Under the pieces are notes generated by a model, which saw nothing but the letters and a program-made list of their open reading frames with translations, made no database searches and had not been told where the DNA came from. Below are positions 8,672 to 18,293 of a stretch of DNA of 18,648 nt, in pieces. The translations under genes and the position numbers were made by a program. Positions within the stretch are counted from its first letter, which is position 1. Every line of letters starts with the position of its first letter. Origin of the DNA: Dissophora ornata (Eukaryota; Mortierellomycota; Mortierellomycetes; Mortierellales; Mortierellaceae); the NCBI GenBank assembly GCA_025201705.1, contig MU617225.1:1-18648 (forward strand), written 5' to 3'.

Positions 8672-11600
8672 CTAAACACGGATCTTCTTCTGGATGGTGA
8701 GCAGGCCAGGTCCTTTGCCTCCGCCAAGCAACGCCCACTCTGGCAAATGGCTCTTCATGTCCGTAAAAGCCGGGATCTGCCCACTGCCCCATTCGTCGTA
8801 CAAGCATCCGAGCGTGCCATCCATCGCTGGAGCATCCTTATCCTCAACCTCATAGATAACTTCTAAATCCCACACCTGATCGTACTCACGCTTGAAACCC
8901 ACAGCGCCCGATCGGCTAGCAGCAACAACAGATTCAGACCTGTAACCTTGTTCAGGCTCATCAAATCCATCAAGTTTCATCACCACGATCGTATTGTCTT
9001 CTGGGAACAAGACCTGGCACAAACGAGAATCCTTGGCCGTCCACTTCAAGTGCACACTGCGAAGCAATTTCTTGGATTCGGTCTCGACTTGTCCGGCAGC
9101 AGCAACAGCCTCCTTTTGATATACAGGCTTCGAGACTTCAGACTTGATGATTTCCTCACCCGACTTCTTGGACTCAATCACTATCTTGGGGATTGCACCC
9201 ACGTAGATGCATTGGGTCAAGACACCATTGCTGGCAGGGTCAGGACCGCACTCGCGCTTCTCAGCGGCTGGAACGAAATTTATCACAGTCTCAAGGCTGT
9301 TCATGGTCTTGACAGTAACAAAGGATGTATCGTTATTGAGATCGTAGATCTGACGCCAGACCAGCTTGTTGGGGGCTTCCTCTGCAGAGTAAGGGAAAAC
9401 GATACACGCCGAAATCAGGAGCGCAAAGGCCAAGGTCACGCTGACTTGACCCATCTTTCGGAAGTTGGCTGAGCGGTGGATGGTCGGGATTAGGGGCATC
9501 ACGCAGTTCAAAGCGCACAGTGAAAACAGGGCCATGACTAGCAAGCGGAAATAATTTCAAGTCGAATTAATTAGCGTGTCTATTCGTCTTCACCGTGATA
9601 ACTATGCCTTATCTTGCAAAGTCAAACTTACTGGCAAATGGAGGGGTTCCATCGACAAGAGTCTGGCTCATGGCCATCATGTTGGTAATAGCGATATCCA
9701 GGACCATCATCAGAGGCAAAAAGTTGATCCACAGGCGTGCCAAAGTCCATGAGGTGCCTCGTCGTGCAGGGTAGAACGACATGTAACCCGAGATCATGGA
9801 GGTGAACACAAACCAGCTCAAGAAGTAAAAGAGACCGATCTGTTGCGTGCGACCCAACACCGTGGCGCCTACCAAGAGGGTCCACCAAAAGAGAACCATG
9901 CCAACGTTGGCGATTTGTTCATAGTCGAGGCGGACGCGCTCCATCGTTTCATCAAGAGGACTTAGGTTGCCCTTCAGCCAACTCTCAAACTCGATCCATC
10001 CCCACTGGACGCAGATGATCGTCGTGCAGCACTGGAAGACAAAGAACATGAACCCAAGCCAGTGCTCGCCGTAGACAAGCATGGGGTTAACCTTGTTCAG
10101 AAGAGCAGCAAAGCCGATCGATGTTGCCGTGGCAGCTACAAAACTCAGAATCATGGCCAAGTAGCTCCTCAGAATAACGCTCAGTGTCATACCATGCTTT
10201 CTGGACGAGATGATCGACCAAGCGATAAAGACTGGGACAACGATGATGAGGTTGTAGTTGAGTGTGAGGTAAGTACTGAAGGAATATACCATCATAAAGA
10301 CGCCAGCCACATCGTAGTAGATGCTAGCTTCATTGCTCAGAATCTCCTTAGGATTGATCAGGTAGTCCGAGTCCGCAATGTTGCGGAGTGCCGTGAGTCC
10401 TGTATCACCCATGTGCTGCACCGATCCGGGAGAAGTGTGCTCGATGTCATCGTGAAGGGTGTGATAAAAGGCCCTGCGACTGTAGAACGCAATGTCGAGT
10501 CCAGGAATATTGTAGGCAGTGTAAACCGAGAAGTCGGTGCCACTAATAATGAAAGGAGTATTTTTCATTGTGAGACTCCATTGCTGTATTTCCGGGATAC
10601 AGTTGCAACCCCATCACGGATATTGCTCGCGACTAACCTCTTAATGAGACCGAGCTTGAAGATGTCATTGCCAAAGACGTTGGCGTGCGGGGAGTTGCCG
10701 GCTTTGCTATAGAAGTTAACGAGTGCCTTGTTGCTTGCACGGAACAGCAGAGCGCGACCACCAGCTCCAGCACCCTCTAGGAATGATTAGAACACATGAA
10801 GATCCGTGGTGTTAGCAAATGTTACATCTGTATATTCTAAGCAGGGACATTGTTGATTAAACCTCTTGCTTACCGAGATTGACAAAGGCCTTGACATCCT
10901 TGGACCAAGGATGCTTCATGAAAGCAGCTGCGCCAAACAAACCGATCTCCTCGCCGTTGTTGATGTTGAATATGACGTTGTGCTTGACGGGGTGGTGAAT
11001 CAGATTACGGATCATCTATGGGATATTGAGCGCGGAAGTAATTATTAGCCGCAAGCAAGAAGTCAACGGATGCCTGCTGAAAGCGGCTAAAAGGTGTATT
11101 TGCTGACATACCTCGAGAGACACGGTAACGCCGATGCCGTCGTCCGTGGCGCCGTGGCCAATCAAAACAGAGTCTATAATGCCAAGAAGAAAGCGGCGCA
11201 ACTGAATTAGAACGATGGTCGGTGGTCGGTGGAGGCCACACGATATGTGCTGTGGTGTGCCGTCGGCCGTGTAGGCGTTCTGGATTTAAGATTAAAATTC
11301 GCTCTTGAGAGACGTGGGGGACTAATACTTGTCCAGAAAAGGATGCGATGCGACTCAAATTCTCCGGACACGACAATTGCGCTGACAGATCCTGTGATAC
11401 TCCATTGCCGAGCCTAGTGTCCATTCCACAAATGGCTATACAAATCCCATCGGCAATAGGACTTACCATAGTGGGCATCGACCACAACAGCTTCGGGATG
11501 ACCCTTCAGGCTGTTCTCAGCGCGGCCTTCAGTTCCAACAACGCGGACCAGAATATTCGAAGATTCGTAAAACTCAAGGCGGGTCGAGTTGCTCATAAAG

Positions 11601-12058
11601 CTCCTGGCCTGCGTCAACTTGACATTATCATCGCCCAGCTCGACAGTCCTGTTCAACTGGCGCGCCTCCTCCTGGAGGGCCTTTACTGTCTTGATGAGAT
11701 ACTCGCGAACACGCAGATTCTCACGCGAGTTGATGGGATGAGGCTGCTGAGCAATCTGTTCCAAATGTTGCCAAGCCCATTGGGCCGAAAAGTCGTAGGG
11801 CCCCACGGTGTCCGCGACGGATTTCGGGGAAGGGAGAGAGAGGCGTTTGTAGCTGACAATGCTGCCAATGACGAGGTAGGACACGACCATGAGCAAGAAT
11901 ACGCCGGCCATGCGACGCCAGGATCCCTTGTTAATAATGGCCCTCGCAGGCCGCCTAGGAGGCGCGCCAGTGCCCTGGAGCAAAGGCGATTCCTCCGTTG
12001 GGAAAGCATCATCGAAGTGTCGGTCGCGGCTTTCAGAGCCATCTTGGCGCCGATCCAT
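8672..12058 (-). CDS. Vacuolar membrane M28-family metalloprotease, Pff1-like (903 aa, 6 exons)
   Basis: Exons on minus are 12058-11467, 11173-11112, 11015-10874, 10776-10638, 10542-9632 and 9537-8672. They sum to 2712 nt with every junction in phase. Residues 50-69 form one membrane segment after a cytosolic head. The M28 domain follows with its zinc and catalytic residues: His196 in DAHYDS, Asp208 in GATDDGIG, Glu240-Glu241 in [11 protein letters not shown], Asp315 in GTDFSVY and His339 in YHT. The EGAGAGGR segment after the Glu pair is typical of Pff1. Residues about 390-670 carry many hydrophobic segments (multi-pass region), then a lumenal C-terminal domain. Yeast Pff1 has the same order and is 976 aa. 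Family role: a predicted zinc aminopeptidase-like enzyme of the vacuole membrane. The head has ESPLL preceded by Glu22, an acidic dileucine form. Divergent from VPS26. Confidence 0.93.
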
Positions 12059-12607
12059 ATCTCTGTCCTCGTTGCTCTTGCTGCTCTTGCGTCTTTGTAG
12101 AGTGGACTATGATGATGATGATGCGAGAGACGCGGAGGGAGTTAGCAAGGCGCAGCGTTGAAGAGCAAGGAGGAAAGGTGCGCGAGAGAGGCAATGAAGA
12201 ATGGGTGATTAAGGAATGAGGATTGCTTACCATGCATCAACAGTGCGGTTGTTGACAGGGGGATGAGACAAGGAAGAAGCAGGTAACGGTCGCGTATGTG
12301 GAGAAGAGGGGTTTTTATCCTCGACGGAACAGCAACTGGCGCAGAATCCACCTGCATGCAGCACGAGTGTGTGGGCAACAGCCGTTTATTGTCGCTCGAA
12401 AGTAGATGGCCAGACACTCGTCTCATTCTTCTTTTCACGTCTTTTGTCACACACACACACACACTCTCTCCCTCTCTTGTGCTAATCAGGATCCCTTCTT
12501 GCCCCAACCACTCGCTGCCCCCTGACACTCGGTCCAAACGCCGCCGAACCCTCCCAAAAACACCACCGCCACCCTCCTCACCAGCAACTTTTGCGCGTCA
12601 TTCCAAC
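12059..12607. promoter_or_regulatory. Divergent promoter region between Pff1-like gene and VPS26
   Basis: 549 bp separate the two outward-facing start codons. It has a GATGATGAT run near 12110-12123, a CA run joined to a CT run at about 12449-12478, and a C/A-rich leader directly before the VPS26 ATG. No clear TATA box was seen. Shared control of two endomembrane genes is possible but inferred only from position. Confidence 0.6.
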
Positions 12608-14270
12608 ATGGCTATGGCTGTGAGTGTTCCACAAGACTCTGCACGACTCCCCGCTGCCGTCTCCCCAATGCCAAGCAACTGACATGCATGCCACCTTGCA
12701 ACCCATTTTCTTTAATCCCGCTAGAACCTCTTCGGGTTCTCGGCCCCAATAGACATCGAGATTCGCTTCAACGGCCAGGAAAAGCGCAAGCAGATCGAGG
12801 CCAAAGTCGACAAGGATCGACGCGAAAAGTTCCCATTGTTCTTTGATGGCGAGACCGTTGCTGGAAAGGTAACTAACTAAATAGTCATTCACCGTCTGCT
12901 TCATGGACAAACTTATTATCCGTCACTTTGGCCACCAGCAACTGACGCTCTCAGAGATGACAACTAGATCAATATCAGAGTCAAGGATGGAAAGAAGGTG
13001 GAACACAATGGCATCAAGGTCGAGTTTGTTGGAAGCATAGGTAACTGCTGAAATTTCGTCTTGGACTTTGAGCAATTGAGTGTCATCTGGCTGCTTTTTA
13101 TTGACTTCTAGCTTGCCTTTAAAACAAAAAGAGCTATTTTATGACCGTGGAAACCATTATGAGTTCAGGACCATGCAGCAGGAGTTGGCCGTGCCTGGTG
13201 AACTCCGCAACAACACCGCTCTCGATTTCGAGTTCAAGAACGTGGAAAAGCAGTTCGAAAGTTACCATGGAATCAATGTCAAGCTGAGGTATGGCTGAAA
13301 ACAAGGGGGAAAAGGGCGCAGGCAGAGCTGGACACAACGGACGAACCTGTTTACCGTCGACATGCGCGACCAGTTGGAATTGACAGCCTGTAATCTTTGT
13401 GGCGTTTAGGTACTTTGTCCGTGTCACTGTTCAGCGTCGATTGGCAGATGTCGTCAAAGAGCAGGATATCTGGGTGCACTCGTATGTCATGCCTGCTGAT
13501 GCCAACAGCTCGATCAAGATGGAGGTCGGAATTGAGGACTGCCTTCATATCGAGTTTGAATATAACAAGTCTAGGTAATGTCATCAACGGATCATCTTTC
13601 CTCATCAGGACCACAATCCATAAGAGTCGGCAGCACCAAAGGCTAACCCTGAGGCTATCCTGTACCTCGCCCGAAATGTAGATATCATCTGAAGGATGTC
13701 ATTGTGGGCAAGATCTACTTCCTCCTCGTCCGTATCAAGATCAAGCATATGGAACTGTCGATTATCCGACGGGAAACTACCGGAGCGCCACCAAACCAGT
13801 ACAATGAGAGCGAAACCATTACCAAGTTTGAGATTATGGACGGTGCACCTGTCCGTGGCGAGACTATTCCCATCCGCCTTTTCTTGGGAGGTTTCGAGCT
13901 CACCCCTACATTCCGCGACGGTACGTCGAAAGCATGGAGAATCGCAGCTTGTTTAAGGATCTTGAATCTTGTATATTTATCCAACAATTGCTTTTTCATT
14001 ATTGATACAGTGAACATGAAGTTCTCAGCCCGCTACTACTTGAATCTGGTCCTGGTTGACGAGGAAAACAGACGCTACTTCAAGCAGCAGGAGATCACAA
14101 TTTTCCGTCGCCGAGGTAAAGGACATAATGTTATTTAATCGCAATGGGTTATCTTAGCAAGAGATTTGATCCGACATGGTGCTGATACCCTCCTTTCTGT
14201 GTGCTTGCCTCTAGTTGATGATGAGACTGTCGAGAGCACTGACGCTTTTGCGCAGATTGATCAAGCTTAA
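12608..14270 (+). CDS. VPS26: Retromer subunit VPS26 (316 aa, 8 exons)
   Basis: Exons are 12608-12619, 12725-12868, 12968-13040, 13132-13288, 13410-13574, 13682-13920, 14011-14115 and 14215-14270. They total 951 nt with all phases consistent and TAA at 14268. Exon 1 holds only four codons (MAMA). The protein has the two arrestin-like beta sandwiches. Diagnostic stretches are FFDGETVAGK near 43-52, [20 protein letters not shown] (166-185), KDVIVGKIYFLLVRIKIKHM, MDGAPVRGETIPIRLFL and LVDEENRRYFKQQEITIFRR. The tail after that is short and acidic (VDDETVESTDAFAQ). VPS26 binds VPS35 in the retromer trimer, which recycles receptors from endosomes to the Golgi. Length fits the family (about 320-380 aa). 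The acceptor of exon 4 is A-rich and has a stronger-looking rival 20 nt upstream. Confidence 0.96.
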
Positions 14271-14397
14271 AATAAGATATTTGCCCGCGCCCTATCATCG
14301 CTCGCTGAACGAGCCGCAATGCTCGCTCGCACGATTAAAGTAGACCTGGCTGTTTATAAAAAAAACCCCGCCCGGGATACATAGCAAACATGAGCTC

Positions 14398-14403
14398 AAT
14401 AAA
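14398..14403 (+). terminator. Probable poly(A) signal of VPS26
   Basis: AATAAA lies 128 nt past the VPS26 stop. It sits 55 bp before the reverse-strand signal of ATE1, so the two 3' ends nearly meet. Confidence 0.6.
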
Positions 14404-14457
14404 CATGAAGTAGCTGTCTGTCCTGGATCGCCATTGCGATGCTGTAACATTTGTGTT

Positions 14458-14463
14458 TTTATT
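14458..14463 (-). terminator. Probable poly(A) signal of ATE1
   Basis: TTTATT on plus is AATAAA on minus, 65 nt beyond the ATE1 stop codon. The expected cleavage site lies toward the VPS26 signal. Confidence 0.6.
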
Positions 14464-14527
14464 CTCGAACCTCACAGTGTCTTGTTACAAAGTATCTCTC
14501 CGTCGGGTTTGATACGGCTCAGATGCA

Positions 14528-16962
14528 TTATTGAATTGAAATGATCATCTTGTTCGCCAAGGTTTCGCCAACGTACGCAAAATACTCTGCCACGACCTTC
14601 TGGGATTCCTTGTAGTCCTTATAGAGTTTGGTGGCCTAGACAACAAACAGCAGTGTTTTCTTCAATCAGATCATGAAAGCAGCACACTATGCAGATGTAA
14701 ATTATCAACATTTCCGTCTTACCACGACAGGACGCAACACACTCCCGTCTGCCAAGCACAGGACGCTAATTAGATCCATCGTCGTCACCTCCTTTGGATC
14801 CAAGCATCCCGGGGGCGGCAGCGAGGTTATCTCACGGAACACCCTCTCCATTTCCCGTTTTTTCTCCTTTTTTTCAGATCTCTGTTGCTCACCCTCAGAG
14901 TTCAACTTCTTCCTTTTCCGCTCACCATCGTTTTCATCCTCATTCTCCACAGCCCTGTCCTCAAAATCATCTGGATCTAGGTCGTTTTCCTCGTCCTCGT
15001 TCTCGTCAATGTTTTCCCAGTCACCATCTTCTTCGTCATCATCGTCGTCGTCGTCACCGTCGTCATAGGAACCAGCGCCGGTCCTGTTGTCCACGATGGA
15101 TTGTATTTTGGCCTCGAAGAGCGGGTTCACCGGAATTGGGCTATCATAGCTGCTGTAGCGCTTGCCCTTTTGAATCTCCTCGCACTTTTCGAACTCGACC
15201 CAGTTGTATGTTTCCTATGAGAAAGGAGGGCAAGGCAAATCAAGGCGGACGCACGTGCGCGTAAATATCATAGTCGATTTGAATGTCGGTGCTCATCAGT
15301 GGCTCTTGCTTACCGGGTCTAGGAGGTACGATGGGCGGAAGTGGCCCTTGTATGTCATCTTTGGGCAACTGAAGATGTAAAATCCTATTATACATTCGAG
15401 AAATTTGGTAGCGCGTCAGCAAACTCTCAAAAATCATTACCCATGGTCTCAATAGAAAATTTCGCTTTGCAAGAAAAAAAAAACGTACCCATGTAATAGA
15501 ATTTGAGATCTTCATATCCAGGCTGAGAATTCAATGTCTGAGCAAATGCAATTTCTCTTTGCGCGCTATACTTCCCCAGCGACAGAACCGAGTAATCTGG
15601 ATCATAAAAGAAGTACACCGCCGACACACACTCTGGTAGAATATCGATGACAGAGACCGCGATCAGCGTTTCGTCCAAATAATAGCACTGATGAAAAGAT
15701 CCAAAACCTGGATCCTCCTCCTTCCAGTCCGTGTCCTTGGTACGCTAGAGAATGGAGAGGGGGCCAATACCAGTTATAACATGAAACTACGGGAGAAAGG
15801 TTGAGTCGACGAGGGATGCTTACTGTGAGGGGCGAATCGACCAGAAAGTTGGTAAAATTTCTGGGCCTGCACTTGTACTCTGGTTCGTGGTGGACCGCCA
15901 TTTGGTACTTTGCAAACAGCTCATACTTCTTCGTCGAGAATGATGACGGCTCCAATTCAACCTGCATTCCAGATTACCGTCGGTTAATAAGCAGTATACA
16001 TCGGCAGACAAATAGAACACCGGTATTTTTTTTGTGAGCATACTCTGAAGCGATGTTTCCAAGATGTGATCTCAGGTGAGCGAAGATATTCGGAGGAGCG
16101 AATCCGTGTCTTTATATCTGTGGCCGCGTTTTTTGGTGCCTTTTTTGGTTTCTGCTTCTGCTTCTTTCCTTCGGCTGTAGTTGCAGATACCATTGCATCA
16201 TTGGAAGTTGATGTAGCGTCAGCTGCGGCAGCTGATTCGGACACTGAGGTCAATGTGGTTTGTGTATCACCAGATGACTGGTTCTTTGCACGGGCGCTTT
16301 CGTCCTGCTGGGATGAAATGTCCTTCTCAAAGTTCTCGTCTCCTTCTTGGACGTAATTGTTGAACCTGTTAACGATTTGCCTTTGGTGCTTCGACGCCTC
16401 GAATTCGTTCGCTTTCATTCTAAATCGTAACGGGTGAGGGAGAGAACGGGAGCAATTGCATGAGGCAAACCAATATTAAGATAACGAGAGGACGGATCGA
16501 AGGCCCTTGAGAGTTAATATCCATACCGAATCGTGTACTGTGGACAACAGCTGTCCCTTAGATTGGGCTTGTAGATATATTTTCCAGATCTATTCAGATC
16601 CAATCGATAGTTCGCAAATCGTTAGTTCATAGTACTTCCTTTTCATCGGACTCAATAGTGCTCCGAAAATAAGAACCACTTTTGCCTTCTCCATCCGTGG
16701 TTGATAAGTTTTTGGTAGTCCTATAAGAAAGTAAAATGCAATAGAAGGTACAAATAGTCAGCGTTCAGTATTATCGTGGCAGAAACAAACAAAAAAAGGC
16801 AGCTGTCTCCATGTTGTCCCATGTGAGCTGATTCCTTACATTGCATGTCATGAGATGCGCCGTCATGCCGTAGGTGCGCGATCCTGCCAATGACTTGCAG
16901 TACCCGCAATGGGACACGTTTGTGCCATGCGGGCTGACGACGCTGAAGTCCTTGAGAAGCAT
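14528..16962 (-). CDS. ATE1: Arginyl-tRNA--protein transferase ATE1 (553 aa, 9 exons)
   Basis: Exons on minus are 16962-16840, 16720-16686, 16589-16527, 16419-16044, 15961-15824, 15744-15489, 15384-15314, 15214-14723 and 14635-14528, total 1662 nt, all in phase. The N-domain has HCGYCKS (Cys19, Cys22), DYQKLINHGWRRSGKY and SCCPQYTIR (Cys67, Cys68), the four conserved cysteines reported to bind metal or an Fe-S cluster. A disordered Q/S/T/K-rich linker follows (about 90-190). The C-domain has YELFAKYQMAVHHEPEY, FTNFLVDSPL, FHQCYYLDETLIAVSVIDIL, VYFFYDPDYSVLSLGKYSA and GFYIFSCPKMTYKGHFRPSY. ATE1 transfers Arg from Arg-tRNA to N-terminal Asp, Glu or oxidised Cys (Arg/N-degron pathway). Residues 405-451 are an Asp/Glu-rich insertion, which helps explain why it exceeds the usual length of about 500-520 aa. 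ATG 16962 is preferred over in-frame 17031 because the extra 23 residues are leader-like. Intron 2 probably has a GC donor. Confidence 0.95.
14999..15064. repeat. GAC/GAA triplet-rich tract coding the ATE1 acidic insertion
   Basis: On plus the tract reads as TCGTC/TTCGTC/ATCGTC triplets; on minus as GAC, GAT and GAA codons. It encodes DDGDDDDDDDEED and the following Asp/Glu/Asn stretch. It resembles the larger Glu-coding tract at 2724-2826 in another gene. Confidence 0.75.
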
Positions 16963-17039
16963 CGTCTGTGTACTGTCCGCTCGCCGATGAAGTGGGAAAC
17001 GTTTTGGGTGTGGGAGAGGAGGGGAAAACAACCTTGAAT

Positions 17040-17546
17040 TTTCAAGGAGAACGCACAGCGTGGCTTTGGCAATGGCTCCTTTTTAATGTCGCGCCGTCGA
17101 CCTGTTGTCATGGAGACCGAGCCACTTGGAGCACCTGTGTTGAAAACATTTGAAACATTTGTCAAAGAGATAGCCGCCTCGCCAATTTTATCATCCTTGA
17201 ATGTATCCTCGTCAACCACAGGGACATCAACTTGTCCTGGCCAGGGCGAACATGGAAGCTAAAAGATTCGTCGTGGGCGGGGGTTGAGGTTGCTTCTAAC
17301 GCGCTTGGATTGCTGCTTGTAGGCCTTCTCGAGCCACATCCCGACATAAGGATCCGATTTGCCGAAGACATCCTGTAAGCTTCGAGGCGTAGTTCAACTT
17401 GACACAGAGCTGACCCTTATAGTTGGAGCACTGGATGATGGGTTCTGCGGAGGCAACGCCACCCTCGAGATCGATACAGCTGGTTTGCGTGTTGGCTGCC
17501 ATTGTAAGAGGAGCGAGGAAAAAAGGACGAAGGCAACGAGCTTCAT
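17040..17546 (-). pseudogene. Decayed gene for a secreted C2-domain protein
   Basis: Pieces of one C2 domain are spread over three frames on minus. ATG 17546 opens MKLVAFVLFSSLLL, a signal peptide, one net base out of frame with MAANTQTSCIDLEGG from 17502. That frame continues to GQLCVKLNYASKL (first C2 strand). About 17372-17378 the frame shifts to DVFGKSDPYVGMWLEKAYKQ and RSNLNP. At a five-base C run (17279-17283 on plus) it shifts to AHDESFSFHVRPGQDKL. At about 17225-17230 it shifts to VDVPVVDEDTFKDDKIGEA, which continues to a KKEPLPKPRCAFSLKI ending. DVFGKSDPYV and VVDEDTFKDDKIGEA carry the Ca2+-loop aspartates of C2 domains. Intact conserved genes nearby make general sequence error unlikely, but homopolymer indels cannot be excluded. 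No intron was found that repairs the shifts. C2 domains bind phospholipid, often with calcium. Confidence 0.75.
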
Positions 17547-17872
17547 GCTGTGTTATTGCGGGTTACATGTTAGTGTTATAGGAGACTGGTTTCTCGTTTG
17601 CAGCCAGGGGTGATGAAGTGTATTGTTGAGAGGAGCGCTGAGTGTCGATCGTCAATTGACGCGCTCTTTTCAGACAGTAGATCCAACTCAGCACAGATTT
17701 TATGAGGACTCGAATGAGACGCGTTTTTTCAATGATTTTTGCAAGACGCGTCCCATCTCATCCTAGACATGTCTTCGATTCGGAGGAAAAATAATAGAGT
17801 CGCTCTTACCCACGGTGTTTTCAGGGCAAGATTTGGAACGCAGATGTCCTCAAGCACAGCTCCTGCACTCTC
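17547..17872. other. Divergent spacer between the two secreted-protein loci
   Basis: This holds the upstream regions of the C2 pseudogene (-) and the small secreted-peptide gene (+). CTATAAC on the minus strand near 17577 is a weak TATA-like match about 30 nt before the pseudogene ATG. GACGCG occurs at 17718 and 17745, flanking a T-rich stretch. No gene seen. Confidence 0.4.
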
Positions 17873-17878
17873 TATAAA
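17873..17878 (+). promoter_or_regulatory. TATA box of the small secreted-peptide gene
   Basis: TATAAAAG sits 165 bp upstream of ATG 18038 in a C/T-rich context, the clearest TATA box in the window. Transcription would be expected to start near 17900-17910, placing the 17-bp repeats in the mRNA leader. Confidence 0.7.
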
Positions 17879-17911
17879 AGGCCTTGACCAAACTGTATTC
17901 TCGTCTTTCAA

Positions 17912-17996
17912 ACCACAAGTCCAGCCTCACCACAAGTCCAGCCTCACCACAAGTCCAGCCTCACCACAAGTCCAGCATCACCACAAGTCCAGCCTC
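17912..17996. repeat. 17-bp tandem repeat, five copies, in the predicted 5' UTR
   Basis: ACCACAAGTCCAGCCTC is repeated five times head to tail; the fourth copy has one C-to-A change. A partial sixth copy (ACCA) follows at 17997. It lies between the TATA box and the start codon and contains no ATG. Confidence 0.93.
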
Positions 17997-18037
17997 ACCA
18001 CTCCTTCGTAGCCTTACACATTAGCGCATACTCCAAC

Positions 18038-18181
18038 ATGAAGTTCACCACCCTTATCGTCGCATTCCTCGCCCCAATTACCGTCATGGCTGCCGCCATA
18101 GCCGAAACTGCTAACACCGATGGTCTCATCAACATTATGGCCACCAAGAAGGGCCAGCTCTACTCGGTCGCAACGGCATAG
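18038..18181 (+). CDS. Short secreted peptide (47 aa), possibly a truncated family member
   Basis: ATG 18038 (context CCAACATGA) opens a 47-residue protein ending at TAG 18179-18181. Residues 1-18 (MKFTTLIVAFLAPITVMA) form a classical signal peptide with an Ala cleavage site, followed by AAIAETANTDG and ending MATKKGQLYSVATA. A strong TATA box and repeat-bearing leader precede it, so promoter and start look functional. The end resembles the start of the C2 pseudogene on the other side of the spacer: KGQLCVKLNYASKL there, KGQLYSVATA-stop-SNL here. The protein may therefore be cut short by the stop or by the unrelated sequence that follows. It may equally be a complete small secreted protein with no relation. 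Function unknown; secretion is inferred. Confidence 0.6.
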   Translation: MKFTTLIVAFLAPITVMAAAIAETANTDGLINIMATKKGQLYSVATA

Positions 18182-18293
18182 TCGAATCTTGCCGCTGAGT
18201 CTCACTGGACTGACAGAGGGTTTTGGGTTGCCCACGGAGCAAGAGGTTGACGAGCGACGCCATCGTTCTCCTTCCCCGGGGCCGGATCGCAAG

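Noticed and set aside
8948..12100. Long plus-strand ORFs (174, 216 and 250 aa)
   Set aside because: All are antisense shadows of the Pff1-like exons.
16962..17031. Extended ATE1 start at 17031
   Set aside because: The 23 extra residues are Pro/His/Arg-rich, derive from a C/T-rich leader and the pseudogene end, and the family normally begins shortly before the CGYC motif.
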